Below the pieces are notes generated by a model. That model was not told the DNA's origin, did no database searches, and saw nothing but the letters and a program-made list of their open reading frames with translations. Made by a program: the position numbers and the translations under genes. Shown here in pieces: positions 18,267-26,311 of a stretch of DNA of 64,000 nt (position 1 is the first letter of the stretch; each line of letters begins with the position of its first letter). Source of the stretch: Serratia fonticola (GTDB taxonomy: Bacteria; Pseudomonadota; Gammaproteobacteria; Enterobacterales; Enterobacteriaceae). The stretch is taken from NCBI RefSeq assembly GCF_006715025.1, contig NZ_VFMK01000001.1:3844001-3908000 (forward strand), written 5' to 3'.

Positions 18267-20033
18267 ATGAAAAAAACCCGACAGCACCAGTTAACCCGTT
18301 GGCTCAAAACACAGAGTTCTTTAGCGCAGCGTTGGCTGCGTTTATCCATGCTGTTAGGCCTGGCAAGCGGCATTTTGATTGTCGCCCAGTCCTGGCTATT
18401 GGCTTCCCTGCTCCATGCATTGATTATTGAACATCAACCCCGTGGTGAACTTGCGTCCTCATTTATCGGGTTAGCCGCCACCTTTGCGCTGCGAGCGCTT
18501 TTGAGCTGGCTACGTGAGCGTATTGGTTTCGTGTGCGGGCAAGTGATACGCCAACGCATGCGCGCACAGGTAATGGATAAGATACAGCAGCTTGGCCCAG
18601 CCTGGATCCAGGGTAAACCCGCCGGCAGTTGGGCCAGCATCATCATTGAGCAGATCGAGGATATGCAGGATTACTATTCCCGCTATCTGCCGCAAATGTA
18701 TCTGGCCGTCTTTATCCCGGTGCTGATCCTGATCACCGTATTCCCGATTAACTGGGCAGCCGGATTTATCCTGCTGGCTACCGCCCCACTGATCCCATTA
18801 TTTATGGCTCTGGTCGGCATGGGAGCGGCGGATGCCAACCGGCGTAATTTTGTCGCACTGGCGCGCCTGAGTGGCAACTTCCTCGATCGCCTGCGGGGGT
18901 TGGATACGCTGCGCTTGTTCAACCGTGGAAAAGCAGAAGCCGATCACATTGCCAAGTCCTCAGAAGATTTCCGCCAGCGCACGATGGAAGTGCTGCGTAT
19001 GGCCTTCCTGTCCTCGGCGGTGCTGGAATTCTTCGCTTCGATCTCCATCGCGGTGGTGGCGGTCTATTTCGGTTTTTCCTACCTCGGTGAGCTGGATTTT
19101 GGCAGCTACGGCACAGGCGTCACATTGTTTGCCGGTTTTCTGGTGCTGATCCTGGCGCCAGAGTTCTTCCAGCCACTGCGCGACCTGGGGGCTTTCTATC
19201 ATGCCAAGGCACAGGCTGTGGGCGCTGCCGAAGCGCTGGAAACCTTCCTCGCCGCCGAGGGTGAGGCTATCGGCAATGGGACACAGGTATTGGATACCGA
19301 GGCTCCCCTGACGTTGCACGCGCAGGATCTGGAGATCCTCTCCCCCAATGGCGTACTGCTGGCCGGACCGCTTACTTTCACCTTACCTGCCAATCAACGC
19401 ATTGCCTTGGTCGGGCTGAGCGGAGCCGGCAAAAGCTCGCTACTGAATCTGTTGCTCGGTTTCTTGCCCTATCGGGGCTCGCTACAGATAAACGGCACCG
19501 AGCTGCGTGAGCTGGATGCCGTTGGCTGGCGTCAACAACTGGGCTGGGTGGGGCAAAACCCGCACCTGCCAGCGAAAACCTTGCGGGATAACATTCTGCT
19601 TGGCTATCCCGAGGCCAGCGCGGCCCAACTGCAACAGGTTGTTGAACAGGCTTACGTCAGTGAATTTCTGCCACATTTGCCAAAAGGGCTGGAAACCGAT
19701 CTAGGCGATGGCGCTGCCCGCCTTTCTGTCGGACAGGCACAACGCGTGGCCGTGGCACGAGCCCTGCTTAGCCCGCGCAGATTATTGCTGCTGGATGAAC
19801 CCGCAGCCAGCCTGGATGCACATAGCGAGCGCCTGGTGATGCTGGCGTTGGATGGCGCGTCCCATCAGCAGACCACGCTGCTGGTAACCCACCAACTGGA
19901 AGATACTGAAAACTATGACCAGATCTGGGTAATGGACAACGGCAAAATCGTTCAGCAAGGTAATTATGCCGCGCTCAGCGCCCAGCCTGGCCTGTTTGCC
20001 AATCTGATAGCACACCGCAGCGGGGAGTTGTAA
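18267..20033 (+). CDS. cydD: CydD subunit of the glutathione/cysteine ABC exporter
   Basis: 588 residues. CydD pairs with CydC in the inner membrane to export glutathione and cysteine to the periplasm, which is needed to assemble cytochrome bd and c-type cytochromes. Six membrane helices fill the first 330 residues. The ATPase domain has Walker A GLSGAGKSS near residue 383, signature LSVGQAQRVAVARALL and Walker B LLLLDEPAASLD. The preceding 291 bases hold the trxB terminator and the promoter region. The cydC start follows two bases after the stop. Confidence 0.97.
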   Translation: MKKTRQHQLTRWLKTQSSLAQRWLRLSMLLGLASGILIVAQSWLLASLLHALIIEHQPRGELASSFIGLAATFALRALLSWLRERIGFVCGQVIRQRMRAQVMDKIQQLGPAWIQGKPAGSWASIIIEQIEDMQDYYSRYLPQMYLAVFIPVLILITVFPINWAAGFILLATAPLIPLFMALVGMGAADANRRNFVALARLSGNFLDRLRGLDTLRLFNRGKAEADHIAKSSEDFRQRTMEVLRMAFLSSAVLEFFASISIAVVAVYFGFSYLGELDFGSYGTGVTLFAGFLVLILAPEFFQPLRDLGAFYHAKAQAVGAAEALETFLAAEGEAIGNGTQVLDTEAPLTLHAQDLEILSPNGVLLAGPLTFTLPANQRIALVGLSGAGKSSLLNLLLGFLPYRGSLQINGTELRELDAVGWRQQLGWVGQNPHLPAKTLRDNILLGYPEASAAQLQQVVEQAYVSEFLPHLPKGLETDLGDGAARLSVGQAQRVAVARALLSPRRLLLLDEPAASLDAHSERLVMLALDGASHQQTTLLVTHQLEDTENYDQIWVMDNGKIVQQGNYAALSAQPGLFANLIAHRSGEL

Positions 20034-20035
20034 TC

Positions 20036-21772
20036 ATGCGCGTCTTACTGCCATTCCTGGCGTTATACCGCCGACATACTTTCCTGATCCTGCTGGGCAT
20101 TATCCTAGCGATCGTTACGTTGCTGGCCAGCATCGGCTTATTAGCACTGTCTGGCTGGTTCCTGGCCGCTTCTTCACTGGCCGGGCTGGCGGGATTATAC
20201 ACCTTTAACTATATGCTTCCGGCTGCCGGTGTGCGTGGCGCGGCCATTTTCCGTACCGCCGGGCGCTATGCGGAACGTGTTGTCAGCCATGACGCCACCT
20301 TCCGCGTACTGTCGCACCTACGGGTCTTTACCTTTAAAAAAATCCTGCCGCTTTCGCCTGGCGGCATAGCCCGTTTCCGCCAGGCCGAGCTACTGAACCG
20401 GCTGGTAGCCGATGTTGATACGCTCGATCATCTCTATCTGCGCGTGATTTCTCCCATGGTCAGCGCGGCAGTGGTGATCGTGGTCGTGACCTTCGGCCTC
20501 AGTTGGTTGGATGGCCCCCTGGCGCTAACGCTGGGCGGTATTTTACTGTTGCTGCTGGTATTAATCCCGCCGGTCTTTTACCGCGCAGGTCAACCGATAG
20601 GGAAAGAGTTAACCCTGCTGCGTAGCCAATACCGTACCGATCTGACTGCCTGGCTACAGGGACAAGCAGAGCTGGTGGTGTTTGGCGCGCTGGATGGCTT
20701 CCGTCAAAGAATCAACGCAACGGAGCAACGTTGGCAGCGCCGCCAATGGCAACAGGCTTCTCTGGGGGGGATAGCGCAGGCTGTGATGATCCTGGCCAGC
20801 GGCCTCACCGTTACCCTGTTGTTATGGCTTGCCGCAGCGGGCATTGGCGGCGACACTCAGCCGGGCGCATTGATTGCCTTGTTTGCTTTCGCCGCGTTGG
20901 CTTCTTTTGAAGCCATGATGCCTGTCGCAGGCGCATTCCAGCATCTGGGCCAGGTGATCGCCTCCGCCACGCGGGTCAAGCAGATTATCGATCAGCAACC
21001 GACGGTCACCTTCCCGGCGAATGGCCCCGCAGTACAACCTGACGCGACGCTGCAACTGAGCGCTGTCACCTTTACCTATCCCGATCAATCATTACCCGTA
21101 CTGAGTAACGTCGCTTTAGACATTAGCGCCGGTGAACACATTGCCCTGCTGGGGCGCACAGGCTGTGGTAAATCCACATTATTGCAGCTGCTGACACGCG
21201 CCTGGAACCCTGACAGCGGCGAAATTCAACTTAACGGCCAACCGCTGAGCACTTATGACGAAGCAACGCTACGCGCCATGACCACGGTAGTCAGCCAGCG
21301 GGTACATATCTTCAGCAGTACGTTACGCGAAAACCTGCGTATTGCCTCTGCAGACGCCAGCGACGAAGCACTGAACCACGTTTTGCGGCAGGTTGGTCTG
21401 GATAAACTGTTGGAAAATGAAGGTTTGAATGCCTGGCTGGGCGAAGGTGGCCGCCAACTTTCCGGCGGCGAACAACGCCGCCTGGGGATAGCTCGCGCCC
21501 TACTGCACCAGGCCCCATTGCTGCTGCTTGACGAACCGACTGAAGGGTTGGATGCCGAAACGGAGCAACAGATCCTGGCCCTGCTGCGCCAGCATTGCCG
21601 CGGCAAGACACTGATTCTGGTGACGCATCGTCTGTACGGGTTGGAGCATCTGGATCGCATCTGCGTCATGGATGGCGGCAACATTGTTGAGCAGGGGAAC
21701 CATGAGGCATTGATGCATCAGCAGGGGCGTTATGCCCAATTCCGTCAGCGCATCAATCAGATGTCGCTTTAA
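20036..21772 (+). CDS. cydC: CydC subunit of the glutathione/cysteine ABC exporter
   Basis: 578 residues, the partner of CydD. Six membrane helices (starting MRVLLPFLALYRRHTFLILLGIILA) precede an ATPase domain with Walker A GRTGCGKST near residue 373, signature LSGGEQRRLGIARALL and Walker B LLLLDEPTEGLD. With CydD it exports low-molecular thiols that keep the periplasm reduced for heme and cytochrome assembly. Two bases separate it from cydD, so the two are translated together; aat follows after 30 bases. Confidence 0.97.
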   Translation: MRVLLPFLALYRRHTFLILLGIILAIVTLLASIGLLALSGWFLAASSLAGLAGLYTFNYMLPAAGVRGAAIFRTAGRYAERVVSHDATFRVLSHLRVFTFKKILPLSPGGIARFRQAELLNRLVADVDTLDHLYLRVISPMVSAAVVIVVVTFGLSWLDGPLALTLGGILLLLLVLIPPVFYRAGQPIGKELTLLRSQYRTDLTAWLQGQAELVVFGALDGFRQRINATEQRWQRRQWQQASLGGIAQAVMILASGLTVTLLLWLAAAGIGGDTQPGALIALFAFAALASFEAMMPVAGAFQHLGQVIASATRVKQIIDQQPTVTFPANGPAVQPDATLQLSAVTFTYPDQSLPVLSNVALDISAGEHIALLGRTGCGKSTLLQLLTRAWNPDSGEIQLNGQPLSTYDEATLRAMTTVVSQRVHIFSSTLRENLRIASADASDEALNHVLRQVGLDKLLENEGLNAWLGEGGRQLSGGEQRRLGIARALLHQAPLLLLDEPTEGLDAETEQQILALLRQHCRGKTLILVTHRLYGLEHLDRICVMDGGNIVEQGNHEALMHQQGRYAQFRQRINQMSL

Positions 21773-21802
21773 AACAGCCTGTAGGGGTCGCCACGAGGTT
21801 TT

Positions 21803-22528
21803 ATGCGCATAGTTAAGCTGTCATCGCAGTCCGTCGCATTTCCTTCACCAGAGAGCGCCCTGCGCGATCCTAACGGTTTATTGGCCATTGGGGGGGATCT
21901 CACTCCCCCGCGCCTGCTGGCGGCCTATGAACGCGGTATTTTTCCCTGGTATAGCCCTGGTGAAGCTATCCTGTGGTGGTCACCCGATCCCCGGGCGGTG
22001 CTGTTCCCTGCGGAGTTTCATACCAGCCGGAGTCTTAAGCGCTTTTTGCGCCACAATCCTTTCCGGATCACCCTCAATCAGGATTTTTCCGCCGTGATCG
22101 CCGCCTGTGCGCATCGCCCAGATGAAGGTACCTGGATTGGCGAAGAGGTGCAGCGAGCCTATTTGCAGTTGCATCTGAACGGGCTCGCGCATTCCGTTGA
22201 AGTCTGGTCAGGTGATGAGCTGGTTGGTGGGCTGTACGGTGTTGCGCAGGGGGCGTTATTTTGCGGTGAGTCGATGTTCAGCCGCACGACCAATGCGTCA
22301 AAATGCGCCTTGATGGCGTTTTGCCACCATTTTACCGCTTATGGCGGGGAATTGGTTGACTGTCAGGTGCTTAACGCTCACACTGCCCGGCTTGGAGCGA
22401 GAGAAATTCCCCGCCGCCAATTTTTGCAGTTGCTGAGCAACCTCCAGCGCAAGGTTTTAGCGCCGGAATGCTGGCTGGCGCAAGTCATACTCCCACAGCA
22501 GGTTGAACCACCCTCCCCAACAAACTAA
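21803..22528 (+). CDS. aat: Leucyl/phenylalanyl-tRNA--protein transferase
   Basis: 241 residues. Aat adds Leu or Phe from aminoacyl-tRNA to proteins that begin with Arg or Lys, creating N-degrons. The family signature is present: DPNGLLAIGGDLTPPRLLAAYERGIFPWYS, ILWWSPDPRAVLFP and GGLYGVAQGALFCGESMFSR. It lies close to clpA and clpS, which recognise and destroy the marked proteins; the whole pathway sits within 4 kb, as in E. coli. It starts 30 bases after cydC and probably shares its transcript. Confidence 0.97.
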   Translation: MRIVKLSSQSVAFPSPESALRDPNGLLAIGGDLTPPRLLAAYERGIFPWYSPGEAILWWSPDPRAVLFPAEFHTSRSLKRFLRHNPFRITLNQDFSAVIAACAHRPDEGTWIGEEVQRAYLQLHLNGLAHSVEVWSGDELVGGLYGVAQGALFCGESMFSRTTNASKCALMAFCHHFTAYGGELVDCQVLNAHTARLGAREIPRRQFLQLLSNLQRKVLAPECWLAQVILPQQVEPPSPTN

Positions 22529-22563
22529 TTTTGCGGAAACGGTGCATTGTTCACCGACACTTC

Positions 22564-22592
22564 TTTACATAATGTGGGTTTTTCGGCATTAT
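22564..22592 (+). promoter_or_regulatory. Candidate infA promoter
   Basis: TTTACA at 22564-22569, a 17-base spacer and CATTAT at 22587-22592, about 43 bases before the infA ATG. Match to sigma-70 consensus is moderate. Confidence 0.4.
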
Positions 22593-22634
22593 CTTGCCGG
22601 TTAAAAACTAAGGTAGTTAAACCTAGAGGATTCG

Positions 22635-22853
22635 ATGGCCAAAGAAGACAATATTGAAATGCAGGGCACCGTTCTTGATACGCTGCCAAACACCATGTTC
22701 CGCGTTGAATTGGAAAACGGGCACGTGGTAACCGCTCATATCTCCGGTAAAATGCGTAAAAACTATATCCGCATCCTGACGGGTGACAAAGTCACTGTAG
22801 AGCTGACCCCGTACGACCTGAGCAAAGGCCGCATTGTCTTCCGTAGCCGTTAA
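22635..22853 (+). CDS. infA: Translation initiation factor IF-1
   Basis: 72 residues, matching the E. coli protein almost throughout (MAKEDNIEMQGTVLDTLPNTMFRVELENG). A single OB-fold that sits in the ribosomal A site and helps IF-2 and IF-3 during initiation. GAGG lies eight bases before the ATG. In E. coli the next feature is the serW tRNA gene; no tRNA is seen between this gene and clpA here. Confidence 0.99.
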   Translation: MAKEDNIEMQGTVLDTLPNTMFRVELENGHVVTAHISGKMRKNYIRILTGDKVTVELTPYDLSKGRIVFRSR

Positions 22854-23010
22854 TCGGCTCACCCGTCGCCAGCCATTGGCGACACCGAGGATGTGATCCC
22901 TCACAGAGCCCTTTCCGTTTACCGCCGCAGCAACGTTCAACACCGAGTTGCCTTGGCGCAGGTAAACTGAGAGGGCTCACTCATTTCTGCTATCCCTGTA
23001 TTCAGACATA

Positions 23011-23040
23011 AAAAAAGCGATGCCGAGGCATCGCTTTTTT
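23011..23040. terminator. Bidirectional terminator between infA and clpA
   Basis: A 14-base perfect palindrome with six A before and six T after (GCGATGCC/GGCATCGC core, two-base loop). It should end clpA transcription on the minus strand and infA transcription on the plus strand. Confidence 0.9.
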
Positions 23041-23054
23041 ACTGATTACCGTTT

Positions 23055-25334
23055 TTAGTGCACCGCACCTTCATCGGCTTTACGCTTCTGGGCACTGAGG
23101 AAATGATAAGTCAGCTGTTTGCTGTCTTTATCCAGCTCGACTTTCACCGAACCCCCGTCCACCAACGATCCGAACAACAGTTCGTTAGCCAGCGGTTTCT
23201 TCAGGTTTTCCTGCATCACACGCGCCATTGGACGAGCGCCCATCGCACGGTCATAGCCTTTCACAGACAGCCAGTCACGCGCTTCGTCGCTCACTTCCAG
23301 CGACACGCCCTTGGCATCCAACTGCGCCTGCAACTCAACGATAAACTTATCGACAACCTGCTGGATCACGCTCGTTGACAGTGGGTTGAACCAGATAATG
23401 TTATCCAGACGGTTACGGAATTCTGGCGTAAACACTTTCTTGATCTCTTCCATCGCGTCAATGCTGTTGTCCTGCTCGATCAGACCTATCGATTTGCGTT
23501 CTGTCTCACGCACACCGGCGTTGGTGGTCATCACCAGGATCACATTACGGAAATCCGCTTTACGGCCGTTGTTATCAGTCAGGGTACCGTTGTCCATTAC
23601 CTGCAGTAACAGGTTGAACACATCCGGATGCGCCTTCTCAATTTCATCCAGCAGCACGACCGCATGCGGATGCTTGAGCACGGCATCGGTCAGCAAACCA
23701 CCCTGATCGTAACCGACATAACCCGGAGGCGCGCCTATCAGGCGGCTGACGGTATGCCGCTCCATATATTCGGACATATCAAACCGCAGCAGCTCGATAT
23801 CCAGCGCTTTCGCCAGCTGTACCGTCACCTCGGTTTTCCCGACCCCGGTCGGCCCGGCGAACAGGAAAGAACCTACCGGCTTGCGTTCCTGACCCAGACC
23901 CGCACGGCTCATCTTGATCGCTTCGGTCAAGGCTTCGATCGCCGCATCCTGGCCGAACACCAGCATTTTCAGACGGTCGCTCAGGCTTCTCAACACGTCA
24001 CGATCGCTGGCAGAGACGGTTTTTTCCGGTATGCGCGCGATGCGTGCTACCACCGATTCGATATCCGCCACGTTAACGGTTTTCTTGCGCTTGTTCACTG
24101 GCAATAACCGGCTACGGGCTCCCGCTTCATCGATCACATCAATTGCCTTGTCCGGCAGATGACGGTCATTGATGTATTTCACCGAAAGCTCGACCGCTGC
24201 GCGGATCGCCTTGGCGGTGTAACGCACATCGTGGTGCGCTTCATATTTGGTTTTCAGACCGTTAATGATCTGAATCGTCTCTTCTGGCGTCGGCTCAGTA
24301 ATGTCTATTTTCTGGAAGCGACGCGCCAACGCACGGTCTTTTTCGAAAATATTGCTGAACTCCTGGTAAGTGGTAGAACCGATCACCCGGATCTTGCCGC
24401 TCGACAGCAACGGTTTAATCAGGTTGGCGGCATCCACTTGCCCACCAGAAGCCGCACCGGCACCGATGATAGTGTGAATTTCATCAATGAACAGAATGCT
24501 GTTCTGATCCTGCTCCAGCTGCTTCAACAACGCTTTGAAACGCTTCTCGAAATCACCACGGTATTTGGTACCGGCCAGCAATGAACCGATATCCAGTGAG
24601 TAAAGCGTACAGTCTGCCATCACCTCCGGCACGTCGCCCTGCACGATCCGCCAAGCCAGCCCTTCAGCAATCGCGGTTTTCCCGACGCCAGATTCCCCCA
24701 CCAGCAGCGGGTTATTTTTACGACGGCGGCACAGCACCTGAATAGCGCGCTCCAGTTCACGGTCACGGCCTATCAGCGGATCGATACCGCCCACACGGGC
24801 CAGTTGATTCAGGTTGGTGGTGAAGTTTTCCATACGGTCTTCCCCTCCTGACTGCTCTTCGTTTACCGGGTTCTCCGCATTCGGTGCCTGGCCCGGCTCG
24901 TCTTTACGCGTACCATGTGAAATGAAGTTCACTACATCCAGACGGCTGACGTCGTGTTTGCGCAACAGGTAAGCCGCCTGCGACTCCTGCTCGCTGAAGA
25001 TCGCCACCAATACGTTGGCGCCACTGACCTCACTACGACCTGAAGATTGCACGTGGAAGACCGCACGCTGCAGTACACGCTGGAAGCTGAGCGTCGGCTG
25101 TGTGTCGCGCTCTTCTTCGCTGACGGGCAGCGTAGGCGTGGTCTGTTCAATAAAGGCTTCCAGTTCCTGACGTAACGCCGCCAGATCCACCGTACAAGCC
25201 TCGAGCGCTTCTCGCGCGGCAGGGTTGCTGAGTAACGCCAGCAACAGGTGCTCCACGGTCATAAACTCGTGTCTGTGCTCACGCGCTCTGGCGAAAGCCA
25301 TGTTGAGACTGAGTTCCAGTTCTTGATTGAGCAT
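23055..25334 (-). CDS. clpA: ATP-dependent Clp protease ATP-binding subunit ClpA
   Basis: 759 residues. ClpA is a hexameric AAA+ unfoldase that feeds substrates into ClpP, and with ClpS takes N-end rule substrates. The N-domain (about 1-145) binds ClpS. AAA module 1 has Walker A GESGVGKT near 214, and module 2 has GPTGVGKT near 495. The IGL loop that docks on ClpP is present as KSIGLIEQDNS. The start is ATG at 25334 (MLNQELELSLN) with GGAGG five bases upstream, not the GTG two codons before. clpS lies just upstream with a 26-base gap. Confidence 0.98.
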   Translation of the reverse strand: MLNQELELSLNMAFARAREHRHEFMTVEHLLLALLSNPAAREALEACTVDLAALRQELEAFIEQTTPTLPVSEEERDTQPTLSFQRVLQRAVFHVQSSGRSEVSGANVLVAIFSEQESQAAYLLRKHDVSRLDVVNFISHGTRKDEPGQAPNAENPVNEEQSGGEDRMENFTTNLNQLARVGGIDPLIGRDRELERAIQVLCRRRKNNPLLVGESGVGKTAIAEGLAWRIVQGDVPEVMADCTLYSLDIGSLLAGTKYRGDFEKRFKALLKQLEQDQNSILFIDEIHTIIGAGAASGGQVDAANLIKPLLSSGKIRVIGSTTYQEFSNIFEKDRALARRFQKIDITEPTPEETIQIINGLKTKYEAHHDVRYTAKAIRAAVELSVKYINDRHLPDKAIDVIDEAGARSRLLPVNKRKKTVNVADIESVVARIARIPEKTVSASDRDVLRSLSDRLKMLVFGQDAAIEALTEAIKMSRAGLGQERKPVGSFLFAGPTGVGKTEVTVQLAKALDIELLRFDMSEYMERHTVSRLIGAPPGYVGYDQGGLLTDAVLKHPHAVVLLDEIEKAHPDVFNLLLQVMDNGTLTDNNGRKADFRNVILVMTTNAGVRETERKSIGLIEQDNSIDAMEEIKKVFTPEFRNRLDNIIWFNPLSTSVIQQVVDKFIVELQAQLDAKGVSLEVSDEARDWLSVKGYDRAMGARPMARVMQENLKKPLANELLFGSLVDGGSVKVELDKDSKQLTYHFLSAQKRKADEGAVH

Positions 25335-25360
25335 AGGCACCTCCCCAATAGATTGCCTTT

Positions 25361-25681
25361 TCAGGCTTTTTCCAGCGTACAGAGCAACGGATGCTCGTTC
25401 TCCCTTGCGTAACGGTTCACATGGACCACTTTGGTTTCCGCCACCTCGGCAGTAAAAACACCACAGATAGCCTTACCTTGATAGTGGACCGTGAGCATCA
25501 GTTGCGTTGCACGTTCAATATCATAAGAAAAGAACTTTTGCAGAACGTCAATCACAAATTCCATCGGTGTGTAATCGTCGTTGTTAAGTATAACTTTATA
25601 CATTGACGGCGGTTTTACCGCATCGATTTGTTTTTCTTCGGCTAAGTGTTCAAAATTTAGCCAGTCTTTGCTATTACCCAT
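25361..25681 (-). CDS. clpS: ClpS adaptor protein for N-end rule substrates
   Basis: 106 residues. ClpS binds N-terminal Leu, Phe, Tyr or Trp and hands the protein to ClpA. Family features are intact: PPSMYKVILNNDDYTPMEFVIDVLQKFF, with the Asn-Asp-Asp peptide pocket, VHYQGKAICGVFTAEVAETK and the C-terminal ENEHPLLCTLEKA. It forms a unit with clpA and is divergent from cspD. Confidence 0.98.
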   Translation of the reverse strand: MGNSKDWLNFEHLAEEKQIDAVKPPSMYKVILNNDDYTPMEFVIDVLQKFFSYDIERATQLMLTVHYQGKAICGVFTAEVAETKVVHVNRYARENEHPLLCTLEKA

Positions 25682-26014
25682 CTCTGCTCATCTTCTCTGC
25701 CATGCCCCAGTATATGGGGACAAGTTCGGGTTATTCAAAGTTGCATATCGTTACTATTTTATCACCTTCACGGCTTACGTGTCGCAGCACAAATAGAATT
25801 ATACCGCCGCAGATTTGTTATCGGGTCATGTCAATAGCGTTAACTGCTTCAAATTTTGATGAACTGCTCCTGATGCACATTGGCCGATCCCTTGACGTGA
25901 TGATCATTTGCTCTAGAGTGTAATTTCGTGAGTTGCTGGTCTTTTAACCACCGGAACTCACCAGAATCAGTTATTCATCTCATCTAAAAATTGCGTTGCG
26001 AGGGATGTAGAAGC
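25682..26014. other. Divergent clpS-cspD intergenic region
   Basis: 333 bases, A/T-rich, without a believable gene. It contains the cspD candidate promoter and must hold the clpS promoter near its left end. Confidence 0.6.
25892..25919 (+). promoter_or_regulatory. Candidate cspD promoter
   Basis: TTGACG at 25892-25897, a 16-base spacer and TAGAGT at 25914-25919, leaving a leader of roughly 90 bases before the cspD ATG. Confidence 0.45.
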
Positions 26015-26236
26015 ATGGAGACGGGTACTGTTAAATGGTTCAATAACGCCAAAGGGTTCGGTTTTATCTGCCCCGAAGGCGGCGGCGAAGATATTTTCGC
26101 TCATTATTCAACAATCAAGATGGATGGCTACCGAACATTGAAAGCTGGCCAACAGGTCAGGTTTGATGTGCATCAGGGGCCGAAAGGGAATCATGCAAGC
26201 CTTATTATGCCGCTGGAGAACGAGGCAATGGCCTAG
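26015..26236 (+). CDS. cspD: Cold-shock-like protein CspD
   Basis: 73 residues, a single cold-shock domain with RNP motifs KGFGFICPE and DIFAHYS. CspD is not cold-induced in E. coli; it appears in stationary phase and inhibits replication by binding single-stranded DNA. The sequence METGTVKWFNNAKGFGFICPEGG is nearly that of E. coli CspD, and the divergent position beside clpS is conserved. The ATG at 26015 is chosen as the family start. Confidence 0.97.
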   Translation: METGTVKWFNNAKGFGFICPEGGGEDIFAHYSTIKMDGYRTLKAGQQVRFDVHQGPKGNHASLIMPLENEAMA

Positions 26237-26272
26237 ACCCCTTCAAAAAGCCACTCTGCACAACCAGGTTAC

Positions 26273-26304
26273 AATGCCAGCCGCAGTACGACTGGCATTT
26301 TTTT
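26273..26304 (+). terminator. cspD terminator
   Basis: An eight-base stem AATGCCAG/CTGGCATT with an eleven-base loop followed by five T, 37 bases after the stop. It lies in the gap between convergent cspD and macB. Confidence 0.8.
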
Positions 26305-26311
26305 GAGCGGA

